NCBI GenBank assembly: GCA_015178975.1
Contig: WHVD01000095.1
Span: forward strand, 248,001 to 312,000
Source: Hysterangium stoloniferum
Taxonomy: Eukaryota > Basidiomycota > Agaricomycetes > Hysterangiales > Hysterangiaceae
Direction of reading: 5' to 3'
DNA: 64,000 nt
Position 1 is the first letter of the stretch, and every line of letters starts with the position of its first letter. Positions 1-10,659 of the stretch are shown here, in pieces. A model generated the notes under the pieces. It was not told where the DNA came from. It did no database searches and worked only from the letters and a program-made list of their open reading frames with translations. Position numbers and translations under genes: made by a program.

Positions 1-20
1 CAGCTGACATCTGACGACAG

Positions 21-1207
21 GCGAATTTCGAACGGCCATTGCGGGTGCCATTCCCGAGATTGTTGGACTTTTGAAGCACTCTGACGACAATTTTCGATCG
101 TCTGGAGTATCGGCACTGGAAAAGCTTTCAGAACATGGTGCGGTGGGTGATAATGGGATCGGAATCCAGCTGACATTGACCACAGGCGAATTTCGCACGG
201 CCATTACAGATGCCATTCCCGAGATTGTTGCACTTTTGAACCACTCTGATTGGGCCCTTCAATGCTCGGTAGTATCCGCACTGGGGAAGCTTTCAGAGCA
301 ATGTACAGTGGGTGATAATGGGATCGGAATCCAGCTGACATTTGACGACAGGCGAGTTTCGAACGGCTATTGTGGGTGCTATTCACGACATTGCTGCACT
401 TTTGAAGGACTATACGCCCCTCGTTCGATGCTCAGCAGTATTGGCACTGGCGAAGCTTTCAGAGCAAGGTACAATGGGTGATAATGGGATCGAAATCTAG
501 CTGATATTTGACGACAGGCGAATTTCGACCGGCCATTGCGGATGCTATTCCCGATATTGTTGCACTTTTGAAGGACTCTACGTCGTACGTTAGATCCTCG
601 GGAGTACAGACACTGGTGGCGCTTTCAGAGCAAGGTGCAGCGGGTGATAAAGGGATCAGAATCCAGCTGAGATTTGACCACAGGCGAATTTCGAACCGCC
701 ATTACGGGTGCCATTCCCGAGATTGTTGCACTTTTGACGGACTCTGACAGGTACGTTCGTTCCTCGGGAGTATCGGCACTGGCGAAGCTTTCAGCGCAAG
801 GTTAGTGTTCCATGATGGCATTGCCATCGAGCTGACATTCAGCCACAGCCGAATTTCGACCAAACATTGCCAATAGTATTCCCAGCATTGTTAAACACTC
901 TGAGGATACATATTTGCCCCGTCCAGAAGAACTCGTTGACTTGCTCGCTGAACTAGTCCCCCATGGTGCGTGGCTTGAGAAGAATCTCAACATTTTTTTC
1001 TCATAAATGTTTTCAAAAGGTTTGCTTGGCAATCCCACTATTAGTGGTAACCTGCAGCGTTATTGTGGAGAGCTTGTTGGTGCAGATAAACCTGAATTTG
1101 TTTCCCCTGGTGTAAAATTGTTTGCGGTGTGCACCAAATATGGTATGATTCAATTCTTTGCACAGGCGACTCCTTTTATTGTGCTGCAGGTCACTTTACG
1201 AAACTGA
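21..1207 (+). CDS. HEAT/ARM-repeat protein, 3' part, one repeat per exon
   Basis: Six exons of exactly 117 bp lie at 21-137, 186-302, 352-468, 518-634, 684-800 and 849-965. They are separated by 48-54 bp GT-AG introns, all phase 1. Each exon encodes one 39-residue helical repeat with the pattern EFRxAIxxAIPxIVxLL, then VRSSxVxALxKLSEQG. Spliced in this way the frame stays open, while unspliced it breaks at every intron. A seventh exon from 1020 runs to a stop at 1205-1207 and adds a non-repeat tail (GLLGNPTISGNLQRYC). HEAT/ARM solenoids are protein-protein scaffolds, so no reaction is expected. The 5' end lies outside the window. The sixth repeat is the most diverged, as expected of a terminal cap. 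The tail after 1020 is less certain, because the intron at 966-1019 was chosen by frame and GT/AG alone. Confidence 0.72.
138..848 (+). repeat. Tandem exon-plus-intron repeat, 165-166 bp period
   Basis: Exon starts at 21, 186, 352, 518, 684 and 849 give periods of 165, 166, 166, 166 and 165 bp. The introns are themselves related: each has a GATAATGGGATC-like core and ends with CAGCTGA, a T-rich stretch and ACAG. The duplicated unit was therefore the exon with its intron. Confidence 0.8.
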
Positions 1208-2664
1208 GGCTGCGGGTAATCCTCTCTGCAGTTTGTCGCTTCTACTTGCTTGAACCTCCTTTAAGAGATTGTGGCCTGATGGTGAAAATTCTCTTGGAGC
1301 ATGATGGTAAGTGTTACTCTGTACGAGTTGTGATGGATTGATTCAAAATGTTGTAGGTTTTGTTTTGAGCCCTAGTATTTTTGAAATTGCTGAGATTGTA
1401 TCGTTCATGGTACATTTCATGGAGGGTATTTCGTTTCAGCGGATTGAGTGGTTTATCCTGGAAATGGATAAACACGGACTATTGAGAACATTTTAGGGTT
1501 CAGGGTGTAGCATTCATGGATTTCTGTTTCCTGATGATTAGGTCTGATTTCCTCAGACAATTTCGAGAACTATTGAGGTGTACAATGACCATTACAACAG
1601 ACTCCGACAGCAGATGGAGACAAATATGAAGATGGCATGTTTGACCTTCTCAGTTCGCTTCCTCCAGAATGATGCATAAAAAGTGTGATCGAGTGAGAGG
1701 GGCAGGGCAAGAAGTGATAATAATGAGTGATTCTGATTCTGAGCAGCTGGTACTGGTAGGAAAAAGGAGAAAACGAGAGAGGTGTGAATTCAATGTTAAA
1801 TTCGAGCATTAAAGGATGCGAGAATTGTGGGTGATAAAAGTAATATATATTTGTGTAATGCCATGCTGCTCGCTGATACGAGAGAGACGGATGATATTTG
1901 CTTGGTATATCAGAGATAGAAAGAGTTTGGGTGAATGACAAGGGCAATGATATTGAGATGGAGTGTGATTAGTTATGAGGTCTGCATGCTCTAATTTGGA
2001 GCAAGACCTCTGGTTAACTGATGTTTCTTATTATGTGGCAGGACAAGGATATTTGGGTGGTCATAGACTACATTGTTCTGACCAATGAAAATGATATATA
2101 AAACTTATTGTTCTTATTGTTGCCAACCACTATTGGTACATTTATGTACATATATACTAAAGTGTCAATATGACAACATATGTGGTAAGTGTGTTTATGT
2201 ATGCTTTTCCTGGCTGACATCAGATATGACTCTGTATGGCATCACTGACAAGTCTGTTCTTCACATGGTTTTTAGGATTTAGGATTTAGGATTTAATACA
2301 GATCTCAAAAGAGGTGGTATAAGAGCACCATGGAATCGTTTTATCCATGGATTGTTTCTCCTTTGTTTCCTCTGATAAACAAAGGAGATCCATTGGATTT
2401 GGGGTGCTGTGATGTATCTACATTGACAAGGCTATGTATGACCCATGAGGGCCCCACCATGCTACCACCCCACAACTTTACTTGGTCACTTTGCAATGTG
2501 GATAAAACTGGCCATGCGAAAAGACAGGAGTATGCAAATCCAATCCTACAAAGTTTAAAGATTGACCCTGTGACTTATTGATAGTCATAGCAAATGCCAG
2601 TTGAACTGGAAATTGCCGGCAATGCAATTCAAAGCAACTGTTTTACAGTTGGAATTATTGTTAT
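1208..2664. other. No recognisable gene
   Basis: This stretch holds short, unrelated open frames with no recognised motif. The only marked structure is the 7-bp repeat at 2271-2294. A short hairpin (7-bp stem, 3-nt loop) at about 2635-2651 sits just past the Helitron helicase remnant, but no CTRR end is visible next to it. Confidence 0.4.
2271..2294. repeat. TTTAGGA short tandem repeat
   Basis: Three perfect TTTAGGA units are followed by TTT. They resemble telomere-type heptamers, but the array is very short and internal. Confidence 0.7.
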
Positions 2665-3720
2665 TCAAGGGATTAATGCATTCTCTCCTGCTGAAGGTCC
2701 TGTTATGATCTTCACTTCAAGTACTCTGTGAGTCATTTGTATCAACTGCAGTCTTGTTCCATTACAAAGTCCTTGTCCAGGATCCATATTCTGAAGAAGC
2801 ATTAATGGTACTCCAGGTTTCAAATGAAGTTTACTTGGTGACAATCCTCCAAAATTGATTGAGTTTAAGTACTCAGCAGGATATTGCATGTCAATTATCT
2901 CAATTGTCTCATTCTCACTATAATCACCTTTGACACTGTCTGCACTGTAGTAAGTTTCTCCAATCCCTGGATATTTTTCAAAGAGCATGTCATTGACTTC
3001 ATCTACCTCTGAATTTCAAGGACAGAGAATGGCTCACTCCAATAAACATTCATTAGTAAGAATCTCAGGGTCTTCTATATTTGGATAAATAGTTGAGACT
3101 AATTTCTCAACTCTTGGTCCAAATAGCATGTGTTCAGGCACTTTAAACATATGGTTCAAAGGCATGTCCTTTCCATGTCCAATATCCAAAAGCCACTGAG
3201 CAAATGCAGCACTCTCTTGATCAATGGGATCCACACACATATTCTCAGTTGAAAACAGGATCTTGACATTGTGCCAAAGAAGAGATCATGAGATACATGC
3301 ACCAATAATGTCTTCTTTTGAACCTTTAGGAATGACAGGCAATGTCTGTTGAAAGTCACCACCCCATGCCATGGTGATACCTCCAAAAGGAACATCCTTG
3401 TCAAGAATATCACTGAGTGTCTGATCTACTGCTTCACAGGCAAAGCAATTCTGCATTGGAACTTGATCCCAAATAATAAGGCTGACCTCCTTCATCAGAT
3501 TGGCCTTGTCTGAGCCTTTCTTCATTATACAGAAGGATTTGTCATCAGATTTGAGAGGGATTTGAAACATACTATGAGATGTCTGTCCACCTTTCAGAAT
3601 AAGTGAAGCAATGCCAGAAGATGCAACACAGAGCACAATGAGTCCTCTGCCTCAGCAAGCATGTGCCAGAGTGTTCCAATGATTTTCCAGTACCACCAGG
3701 TCTATTTAAAAGAAAAGCTT
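2665..3720 (-). pseudogene. Helitron PIF1-like helicase remnant
   Basis: Read on the minus strand, a Walker A motif (PGGTGKS, near 3690) is followed by the block at 3636-3286. That block holds a Walker B-like IIWDQVPM and GGDFQQTLPVI, both typical of Helitron PIF1 helicases. Further blocks at 3240-3034 and 2988-2665 follow in other frames, the last with LKPGVPLMLLQN and CNGTRLQ. The usual Walker B acidic pair reads DQ instead of DE. Frames shift at about 3640, 3260 and 3010, and the C-terminal motif VI region is missing after 2665. The catalytic protein would unwind DNA during rolling-circle transposition, but this copy cannot. It shares strand and family with the N-terminal remnant at 4951-6138. 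Confidence 0.78.
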
Positions 3721-3819
3721 TCCATCCACTCCAGTTTCATGTCTTGCAATGGTTGCCAAGATTCACATAGCAAAGAAGTAGTCTAAAAATATTCATCATC
3801 ACATGACTCTGTTTCCACA

Positions 3820-3844
3820 CCCTAAACCCTAAACCTTAAACCCC
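3820..3844. repeat. CCCTAAA telomere-like heptamer repeat
   Basis: Two perfect CCCTAAA units are followed by CCTTAAA and CCCC. The array lies between the helicase remnant and the LTR at 3976. The complement of the unit, TTTAGGG, is close to the TTTAGGA array at 2271. Confidence 0.7.
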
Positions 3845-3975
3845 AAAGTCACATGATTTGTTCATGTTCAAGTATATATACAAGGACTTTTAGCATGCTT
3901 GTCCCTACAGTTCACCATGTTAAAATGAAGAAGGGAGGTGGATGTGAAACACAAGAAGTGTGAGAGCTCAGACAC

Positions 3976-4850
3976 TGTCAGGAACCGGAAAACCCGCCGG
4001 CCTCCGGGCCCCCGGACCCCATCCTACATGCTCCTGACCCTCTATATTGTATAGTTACAACTGGAGTTCCCGCCGGAGCCCGCACGTCAACTTGTTTATG
4101 CCTGACTCTCTGTACACACCCCACCTGTCTGCACCTAACCCTCTGTGTCTCATACACCAGTCCTTGGACTCCACCGGACTCCGTACTCCACCCTATATAC
4201 ACCCGACACTCTGTGTCTTATTTACCAGTCACCGGACTCCAACCGGACTCCCGGAACCCCTCTAACAGAGCATAGAACCCCGCTCCTGTTATGATCTGTC
4301 TCTGTGTCTCACACACCAGTCATTGGAAAACCCACTGGACTCCGCCAGACCTCCTGCACATAAAACCTGTCTATACCTGACACTATCTTGTGCACCAAGT
4401 CACCAGACTCTGACCGGACTTCCAGAACCCCTCTAACTGAGCCCCACTCCAGTTATGGTTAAATGCCCTGTCATGTTTCAGACCCCACTCCCGTTCCAAT
4501 CTGTCCCTAATACCTAGTTTAGTATTTACTTGTTTCATTTTATGTTTAATAGTTCTGCCTCTCTTTAATACTGGATTTGGTATTATTACAATTCACAGTC
4601 TATATAAGTCTCCTATATTCATGTACTTAGAATCCAGTTTCAATCTTGAACAAGTTTGACCCTCGAACAAGTTACATCCCTGATCCAGTCTCTAGCCCTC
4701 TTGTCTGTCTGCATGCTCGATTCCCAGAACTCCCATGGGAACTCCGGAATCTACATCTCCTTGTATGCATTCTGTCAGCTCGAAATATGGACACCCGAAT
4801 GAGTGTACGAGGGCACAGCCTATAAGCTGAAGCCAAGTCCATCTCAGCCT
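3976..4850 (+). mobile_element. Gypsy-family LTR fragment inserted in the Helitron
   Basis: It begins TGTCAGGAACCGGAAAAC and carries the family landmarks in order: the CCTGTCATGTTTCAGAC block, TAGTTTAGTATTTAC, CAGTCTATATA, and AGCCTATAAGCTGAAGCC near the end. The same order is found at 10660, 15549/22192, 28831, 45164 and 57642. The 3' end is not recognisable, and the 5 bp before it (GACAC) are not repeated downstream, so the 3' side is probably truncated. It separates the two Helitron protein remnants. Confidence 0.75.
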
Positions 4851-4950
4851 GTACCAATACCTTTCTGGTAATTATTCTGATACCACCTTAATTTATCTCC
4901 TGTTGGAATGTTGTATCATCTTGGATCTGTATAAGTCTTGTATGTCAGCC

Positions 4951-6138
4951 TCACTTGGAGCTCAGAATGATTGGTTGGTCTCTAATACATGTCATGGCAT
5001 GTTTAACAGAAGGATTAACTTCTAATATCATTTCCTGTAACTCAGGAAGAGTTGTAGCTGTGATTCCTTTGTCCTGGTTATGTGCATATCTATGCTCAAA
5101 TGCAAGATCTGGATCATAAAAATAAAGCCGGGCATAGCAAGGATTCTGACTGTCATTAGGAATTAGGGCACCATGATTATGTCTAGGTTCTCCTTGGGGC
5201 TTAGAGGCATAGGGGCCATGTTTTGCATAAAGCAATGATCTGTCCATCATAGCACATAAAGAAGTAAATGCTAAAGCAGAATTTTATGACCTGATATTTT
5301 TCCAAAACTATTCAGTATCTTGATCATCAGGACTCTCCAGTAGATGACCCAATGGCTGAGGGACATTTTGAAGTACAGGTAATTTGATTTTCCCAGATAG
5401 ACAACATCCTCCAACAAGAGGAGTCCTTTCAGAGCTTTGAGTAAGATGCTCTGCCATCCGATGTAGTGCATTGCACTCTGAACATTCTACATCCATTTTT
5501 CCCAAATAATGTGGTTGTAGAATTTCTTCATTGATTGGGTGTCTGGCCAGAGGAAGTGTTTCAAGAGATACAGGGGGAGGTGGTACAGGCTCATGATTCA
5601 ATGGTAATGCATCCTCATCCATTGGTACAGGAACAATAGGAGGGGGAGGAACAGGGTCTAAAGGTAATGTAGGAAGAGCAGGAAGAATCTGATTCTGGAA
5701 GGGCACCTGCTGTAATGGAAGAGCAGCTGCCTGAGCTTGGAATGCTACAATCCCATTTCTGCCAATATGAAGTGGCAATTCAGGAAGAGATGGAACTCTA
5801 TTTACTCCCCATATCCTTCTATTATTAGGAGGGGGAGGTGCAGGGCTTTGAGCAGCCTGAGCAAATAATGCTTCCACTGCTGCTCTGCCCACTGTAACAG
5901 GAGGTTGCAATGCAGCAGCATTTAATCTGGGTGATGATGCAAGCTGTGACCCATTTGCCAATTGTGCACCTATATTAGCTTCAGTAGTACCAGGAGTAAG
6001 AGCAGGACCATCTATGTATACTATGTGATGATCCAGCAATAGCAAATGAATCTTGCTGATTGATAGCCAGATGATTAGCAGGAGGGAGGAAGGGTAATGG
6101 TAGAGGAACAGGAATATTGCTTTGCTGAAAAATACCAT
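4951..6138 (-). pseudogene. Helitron N-terminal/Rep-region remnant
   Basis: On the minus strand a Pro-rich stretch leads into a conserved block: HYLGKMDVECSECNALH, then SERTPLVGGCCLSGKIKLP. A single frame continues through two stops (TAG and TAA near 5308 and 5284) into MMDRSLLYAKHGPYA, NHGALIPND, and PCYARLYFYDPDLAFEHRYA. From memory, this order matches the zinc-finger-like and helitron-helicase-like N-terminal regions of fungal Helitron proteins. The Rep nuclease core and most of the middle of the protein are absent between here and the helicase remnant. Only two stops in about 1.2 kb suggest fairly recent decay. Confidence 0.75.
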
Positions 6139-6307
6139 TTTGTCTCAGGCAGCACTCAGTGTGTGGTGTCATTGACAAACACTGCTGATGGTTTTGAGCA
6201 TGTATATTCTGTCAATTAGGTTCAGGTGTAGAAGGCTCAGAAGGTAGATTCCTGAAGTAGTAGATAGATTAGGCATTGAATGGAAAATAGGATAAACTTA
6301 CATTGCT

Positions 6308-6998
6308 ATCCAAGCTATGGAGGATATCTGAAAACTATTAAGTATACTAATTTTGAATACACTCTTAATGTAATTTAAAAACTCAGGATTCATTTCAAAC
6401 ATTATTTGTTTTTTCAGTCTTTGAAAAGGTTTAAAGCTCTTGTACATTAAAAACTAAAGTATCTTTCAGGACATGAATAGATAATGAAAGAGTCTAGTGG
6501 TTTGAAATACTAACACTTTTAAAAGCATATACCTTTAGATAGCCCATTCTGTGCATATGTATATCATTGACATCTCTGAAAACTGTATGTGTTACATTGG
6601 AATGGGTTTGTCAATCTGAGCAGGTTTCTACTTGATTCAAGATACTAAAAATATATAGAAGGTTTCACTTGATAAAGAAAGCCATGGAGTGAAATATTTC
6701 CAATAATATTTTATATATTTAACATGAAAATAACTACATTAAAATTTAAAAAAATGGAATACCAACAAAAGTATTAGTAGATATCTGGAAAAGGAAGGAA
6801 ATATATACAATGCAATCTATTAAATGATTGTAAATTGTATAAGATGTAATACAGAGAACTATTTTCCATGGTTTTTTTTTTTGACAATATAATGGTTTCA
6901 GAATAGATACCTTTATTTAAAGATGGAGTTTTGTAGAAGTATAATTTCTACTAGTAAATATCTGAAATTATAGTAATTATGAACAGTCTCCTACCAAT
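6308..6998 (+). repeat. AT-rich direct repeat, copy 1
   Basis: This stretch is repeated in the same orientation at about 7953-8634. Shared blocks in the same order include TGGAGGATATCTGAAAACTA, a TGCATATGTATATCATTG block, AAAGTATTAGTAG and GTATAAGATGTAATA. No coding frame is conserved between the copies, so it is probably non-coding Helitron or other transposon flank. Confidence 0.75.
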
Positions 6999-7227
6999 AA
7001 GCAAAATAGTGAAACCTAACAATATTGAGTAAATTCCAACTGACCATAGAAACATGGTAAATATACCTTTGTAAAATGCCTTCTGAATTGCATTTGAGGA
7101 ACTCCAGCTATACTGAAGTGAATCAATGTGAACAGAGCTAAAAGAACCTAAAATTGTCAAAGATAATCCTAAAATATGTAAGAAATATGAAAATATCATT
7201 TAAACACTTACTTCAAAATGTCCTGTG

Positions 7228-7524
7228 TATTTCAAAGATGTTTTGGGTTGGGGAGCTACTGGGGGATCCCAAAGAAAACATTAAAAAAGTGAAATTTAAA
7301 TAAGAAAAAACATAAAAATAATTAAAAACATAATTAAAACAACAAATGACATGGATGTTGTGATGATACGATACCTTGATATGAAAGAACTACCAAAGGA
7401 TCCTAAAAAAGAATTAAAAAACATTAAAAAAGTGAAATTTAAAAAAGAAAAAACATGAGAAAATTCAAAACATAATCAAACAACTCAAAGCTTACCTGGA
7501 AATGACCTGGATATTGTGATGATA
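7228..7524 (+). repeat. Tandem ~145-bp AT-rich repeat, split by a transposon
   Basis: Units share ACATTAAAAAAGTGAAAT, AACAACTCAAA and a TGGATATTGTGATGATA-type segment. Two units lie here and a third continues at 10505-10659, directly after the transposon at 7525-10504. Confidence 0.7.
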
Positions 7525-7740
7525 CAATGGGTCAAAAAACTGCCCCAATGTTTGTGCACTTTAGAAAGATTGATATTGTGTAAATGAATGACATCAGCAA
7601 AAATTCTGAAAAGTTCACATGATATACTAGAACATGTTGGCTATCTACCAACTTAAGAAATCATGTGATTCCAATCAAAACTCATTGCTCAATAAATCAA
7701 ACAAAATAATTGCTCATTGGGGCAGTTTTTTGACCCTCTA
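7525..7740 (+). repeat. Left 216-bp terminal inverted repeat, itself MITE-like
   Basis: This arm is the reverse complement of 10289-10504 over its length. It is also bounded on both sides by GGTCAAAAAACTGCCCC and its inverse, so each arm has the form of a small MITE. Confidence 0.75.
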
Positions 7741-7820
7741 TTATTTTCTCTGATTTTCAATGTTACACACCAGTATAAGGTAGGAGTGGGTCATGTGAAT
7801 CATCAACATGTCATGTGACC

Positions 7821-7843
7821 TTTTTTTTTTTTTTTTTTTTTTT
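7821..7843 (+). repeat. T23 homopolymer
   Basis: A run of 23 T residues. It could be a polyA tail of a minus-strand retroposed fragment, but no adjoining body was recognised. Confidence 0.6.
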
Positions 7844-7952
7844 GATATATTTGTATCCCACTTCAAGTAACAAGGACTAACTGTGGCCAGGGCATGGTGT
7901 CCCCACTAAACTATGCTATGGAATTACGAAGTGCCGAGTGAGCTACATGGGT

Positions 7953-8634
7953 ATGGAGGATATCTGAAAACTATTAAGTATACCAAATTCTAATATACTC
8001 TAAAGGTCATTTAAACATCTGGGATGTGATTCAAACATAATTTGTTTTTTAAAACTTTCAAAAAGTTTTAAACTCTCTCATACATTACAAACTAAAGAAT
8101 CTTTCCGGACACAAGTAGACAATAAAAAAAAACAGTAGTTTGAAACACTAATGCTTTTAAAAAATAGATACTTTTAGATAGTCCATTCCATGCATATGTA
8201 TATCATTGGCACCTCTAAATACATATGTATTACTTCGGAATGGATCTGTTAATCTAAACAGATTTCTACTTGGTTCGACATACCCAGGATATATAGGGGG
8301 TTTTACTTAATAAAGACAGCTGTGGTATGAAAAATTTCCAATAATATTTTACATATTTTACATGGAAATAACTACATTACAACTTTTAAAAAAACAAAGT
8401 ACTAATAAAAGTATTAGTAGGCATCTGTAAAAGGAAGGAAATTATATACAATGGAATTTGTTAAATAACTATGGGTTGTATAAGATGTAATATAAAGAAC
8501 TATTTCTGATGGTTGTTTTTTGATGATATAATTGTTCCAGAATAAATATCACTATTTAAAGATGGAGTTTTGTAAAAATAAGACTTTTATTAGTAAATAT
8601 TTGAGATTATAGTAATTATAAACACCCTCCTATG
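7953..8634 (+). repeat. AT-rich direct repeat, copy 2
   Basis: This is the second copy of the 6308-6998 repeat, diverged by scattered substitutions and small indels. It lies inside the boundaries of the Tc1/mariner-type element at 7525-10504, whereas copy 1 lies outside. Confidence 0.75.
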
Positions 8635-8848
8635 AGGGATTTTGGTGGGAGGGAAGCAGTCTGGGTTTTCAGTGAGGTGGGAAGTGGGGGTTGTAGGCAC
8701 AAAAAGAAAGAGACACAAGAGGATAATACAAGCATGCGAAGGGGATAAGTACATGAAGGAAATACAAATGGCTAGAAGGAGACTTTTCTGTGTCCAGGAG
8801 ATAGGAGGTGTAGGTCAAGCGGGAGGTCCGTGGCAAGGTAGGGGGCCT

Positions 8849-9244
8849 CTAGGGTGGGTCGTGAGTCTGTGTGGTTTCAGGCATGCCAGGTTGGGTCGAA
8901 ATGGGGTTCTGAGGTCTGTTAGGCTGTTTCGCAGAGGCAGCAGTTTGGCAAATGAACTTAGAAACCACCCTGAGCCCTGACTTCGTGCCCAAGAGGAAGG
9001 CTAGGTCGAGTCCACGCGAGACCTTGCACAGGAGGGAGCGGTGTCCTTCAAAGAGGGAGCAGCTGGTGAGGATGTGTTCGTGCATCTGGAGAGGTGTGGA
9101 GCCACATGGGCAGGCAGTGGAGAGGTTGGGAAGAAAGTGAGAGTAGTACTCCCCAAGGAAGCCATGCCCGGTGATTGCTTGGATGAGGCGGGTGCATGTG
9201 ACCTTATTTGTATCAATTTGGCATGTTGAACTTTGTTCATTCAT
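8849..9244 (-). pseudogene. LINE (Tad-like) C-terminal fragment
   Basis: The 131-residue frame contains TGHGFLGEYYSHF, then CPCG and EHILTSCSLFEGHR. This is the tail that follows RNase H in fungal Tad-type non-LTR retrotransposons, with a CCHC-like C-x-C...H...C arrangement. RT and RNase H are absent. The related LINE at 47519 carries the RNase H but lacks this tail, so the two could be pieces of related elements. Confidence 0.65.
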
Positions 9245-9267
9245 CTCCTTGACTCCTTACCACCACT

Positions 9268-10276
9268 ATGAAATCCATCTCTGCTAAAAAGCATTCTTCT
9301 ATTGTTTCTCTCCTCAATGAGGGGTATTCCCATCATCAAATTCAAGCTAGGACTGGCCTGGGGAAAGGTACTATTGGCAGGATCAGTAGGGAGGTAGAGG
9401 GGGTAAGGAAAATCATCCTGGTGGCCATCCTTCCAAGCTTTCCCTTATGACAAACAGTCAATTATCCATCAAATGAGCTCTGGGAAGCTTGACAATGCTG
9501 TCCAAGCCACCCAATTCATAAATTCCATCATATCTACCTCTGTCACTCCTCAGACTGTTAGGAATGTGTTGAAGGAAGCTGGCTTTAGGTCAGCAACAAA
9601 GAAGAAAGTCCCTATGCTCATCATCAGCAATGTCTAAAGTTTGCCCAATACCATGAAAATTGGACTATGGAGGACTGGAAGAGGGTATTGTGGACTGATG
9701 AGACAAAAATCAATAGGATTGGGTCAGATAGGAAGGTATATGTTTGGAAGCAACAAGGGGAACCAATATCAGACAGGACCACCACACCAACTGTCAAACA
9801 TGGAGGGAGGAATAACTTGATGGTTTGGGGATGAATGAGCTGGAAATGGGGTGGGGAAGCTGATAGAGCTGCAGGGGAACATGGATACAGTGCAGTATTG
9901 TGAGATTTTGGAGGAGGGAGTGGAGGAGAGCATTGAACATTTGTGGATGGCTGAAGATAAGTGGTACCTCCAACAGGACAATGATCCAAAACATACCTCA
10001 AAAAAGGCATACCAGTGGTTTTCTGACAATAACATCATTACCATGAAGTAGCCTGCCCAATCCCCTGATCTAAATCCCATTGAACACCTCTGGCAACACC
10101 TCAAGGCCAAACTCCAACAATATGACATATCACCCAAAGGAGTACATGAATTATGGGACAGGGTGGCAAAGGAGTGGACTGAAATACTACCAGAGACATG
10201 CCAGAAGCTAATAGAAAGCATGCCTAGGAGGATACAGGCAGTTTTAAAGGCAAAGGGGGGTCATACAAAGTATTAG
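9268..10276 (+). pseudogene. Tc1/mariner-like transposase remnant
   Basis: From the ATG at 9268 the helix-turn-helix region (YSHHQIQARTGLGKGTIGRI) is followed, after frameshifts near 9410-9600, by WTDETKINRIGSD with the first catalytic D. Then come LQQDNDPKHTSKKAYQWF with the second D, and after a stop PAQSPDLNPIEHLWQHLK with the region of the last acidic residue. The C-terminus reads LPETCQKLIESMPRRIQAVLKAKGGHTKY. At least three frameshifts or stops inactivate it. The DDE enzyme would cut at the TIRs of the surrounding element. Confidence 0.85.
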
Positions 10277-10288
10277 ATTGTAAAATAA

Positions 10289-10504
10289 TAAAGGGTCAAA
10301 AAACTGCCCCAATGAGGGATTATTTTGTTTGATTTATTGAGCAATGAGCTTTGATTGGAATCACATGATTTCTTAAGTTGGTAGATAGCCAACATGTTCT
10401 AGTATATCACATCAATTCTTCAGAATTTTTGCTGCTGTCATTCCTTCACACAATATCAATCTTTCCAAAATGCACAAACATTGGGGCAGTTTTTTGACCC
10501 ACTG
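10289..10504 (-). repeat. Right 216-bp terminal inverted repeat
   Basis: The reverse complement of 7525-7740. Its outer end is the canonical CAGTTTTTTGACCCACTG followed by TA. Confidence 0.75.
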
Positions 10505-10659
10505 TACCTTGATATGACATAACTACTAAAGAATTGTAAAAAAGAAACAGAAAACATTAAAAAAGTGAAATATAAATAAGAAAAACATAGAAAAAATTAA
10601 AACATGACCAAAACAACTCAAAACTCCTCAGAAATCACCTGTAAATGACCTGTATGTTG

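Larger units (their letters stand above)
7525..10504 (+). mobile_element. Tc1/mariner-type element with 216-bp TIRs
   Basis: The outer ends read TA-CAATGGGTCAAAAAACTG on the left and CAGTTTTTTGACCCACTG-TA on the right, giving a TA target duplication typical of Tc1/mariner. The flanking tandem repeat resumes exactly at the right TA, which supports a single insertion of 2.98 kb. The interior holds the decayed transposase (9268-10276). It also holds a second copy of an outside repeat (7953-8634) and a LINE fragment (8849-9244), which were either captured or inserted later. Confidence 0.7.

Noticed and set aside
1570..1947. 125-codon minus-strand open frame
   Set aside because: No motif, odd His/Tyr/Ser-rich composition and no splice or neighbour support; likely chance.
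2635..2651. Helitron 3' terminal hairpin
   Set aside because: A hairpin is present but no CTRR end or AT target follows, so the terminus cannot be claimed.
4047..4265. Open frames inside LTRs (also 10770-11012, 15592-15885, 28874-29167, 45670-45909, 57619-57974)
   Set aside because: They follow the LTR sequence, change with each copy's indels and have no conserved protein; not genes.
9001..9240. Plus- and minus-strand frames overlapping the LINE tail
   Set aside because: Only the 8849-9244 frame carries the conserved CPCG...EHIL order; the others are out of frame.
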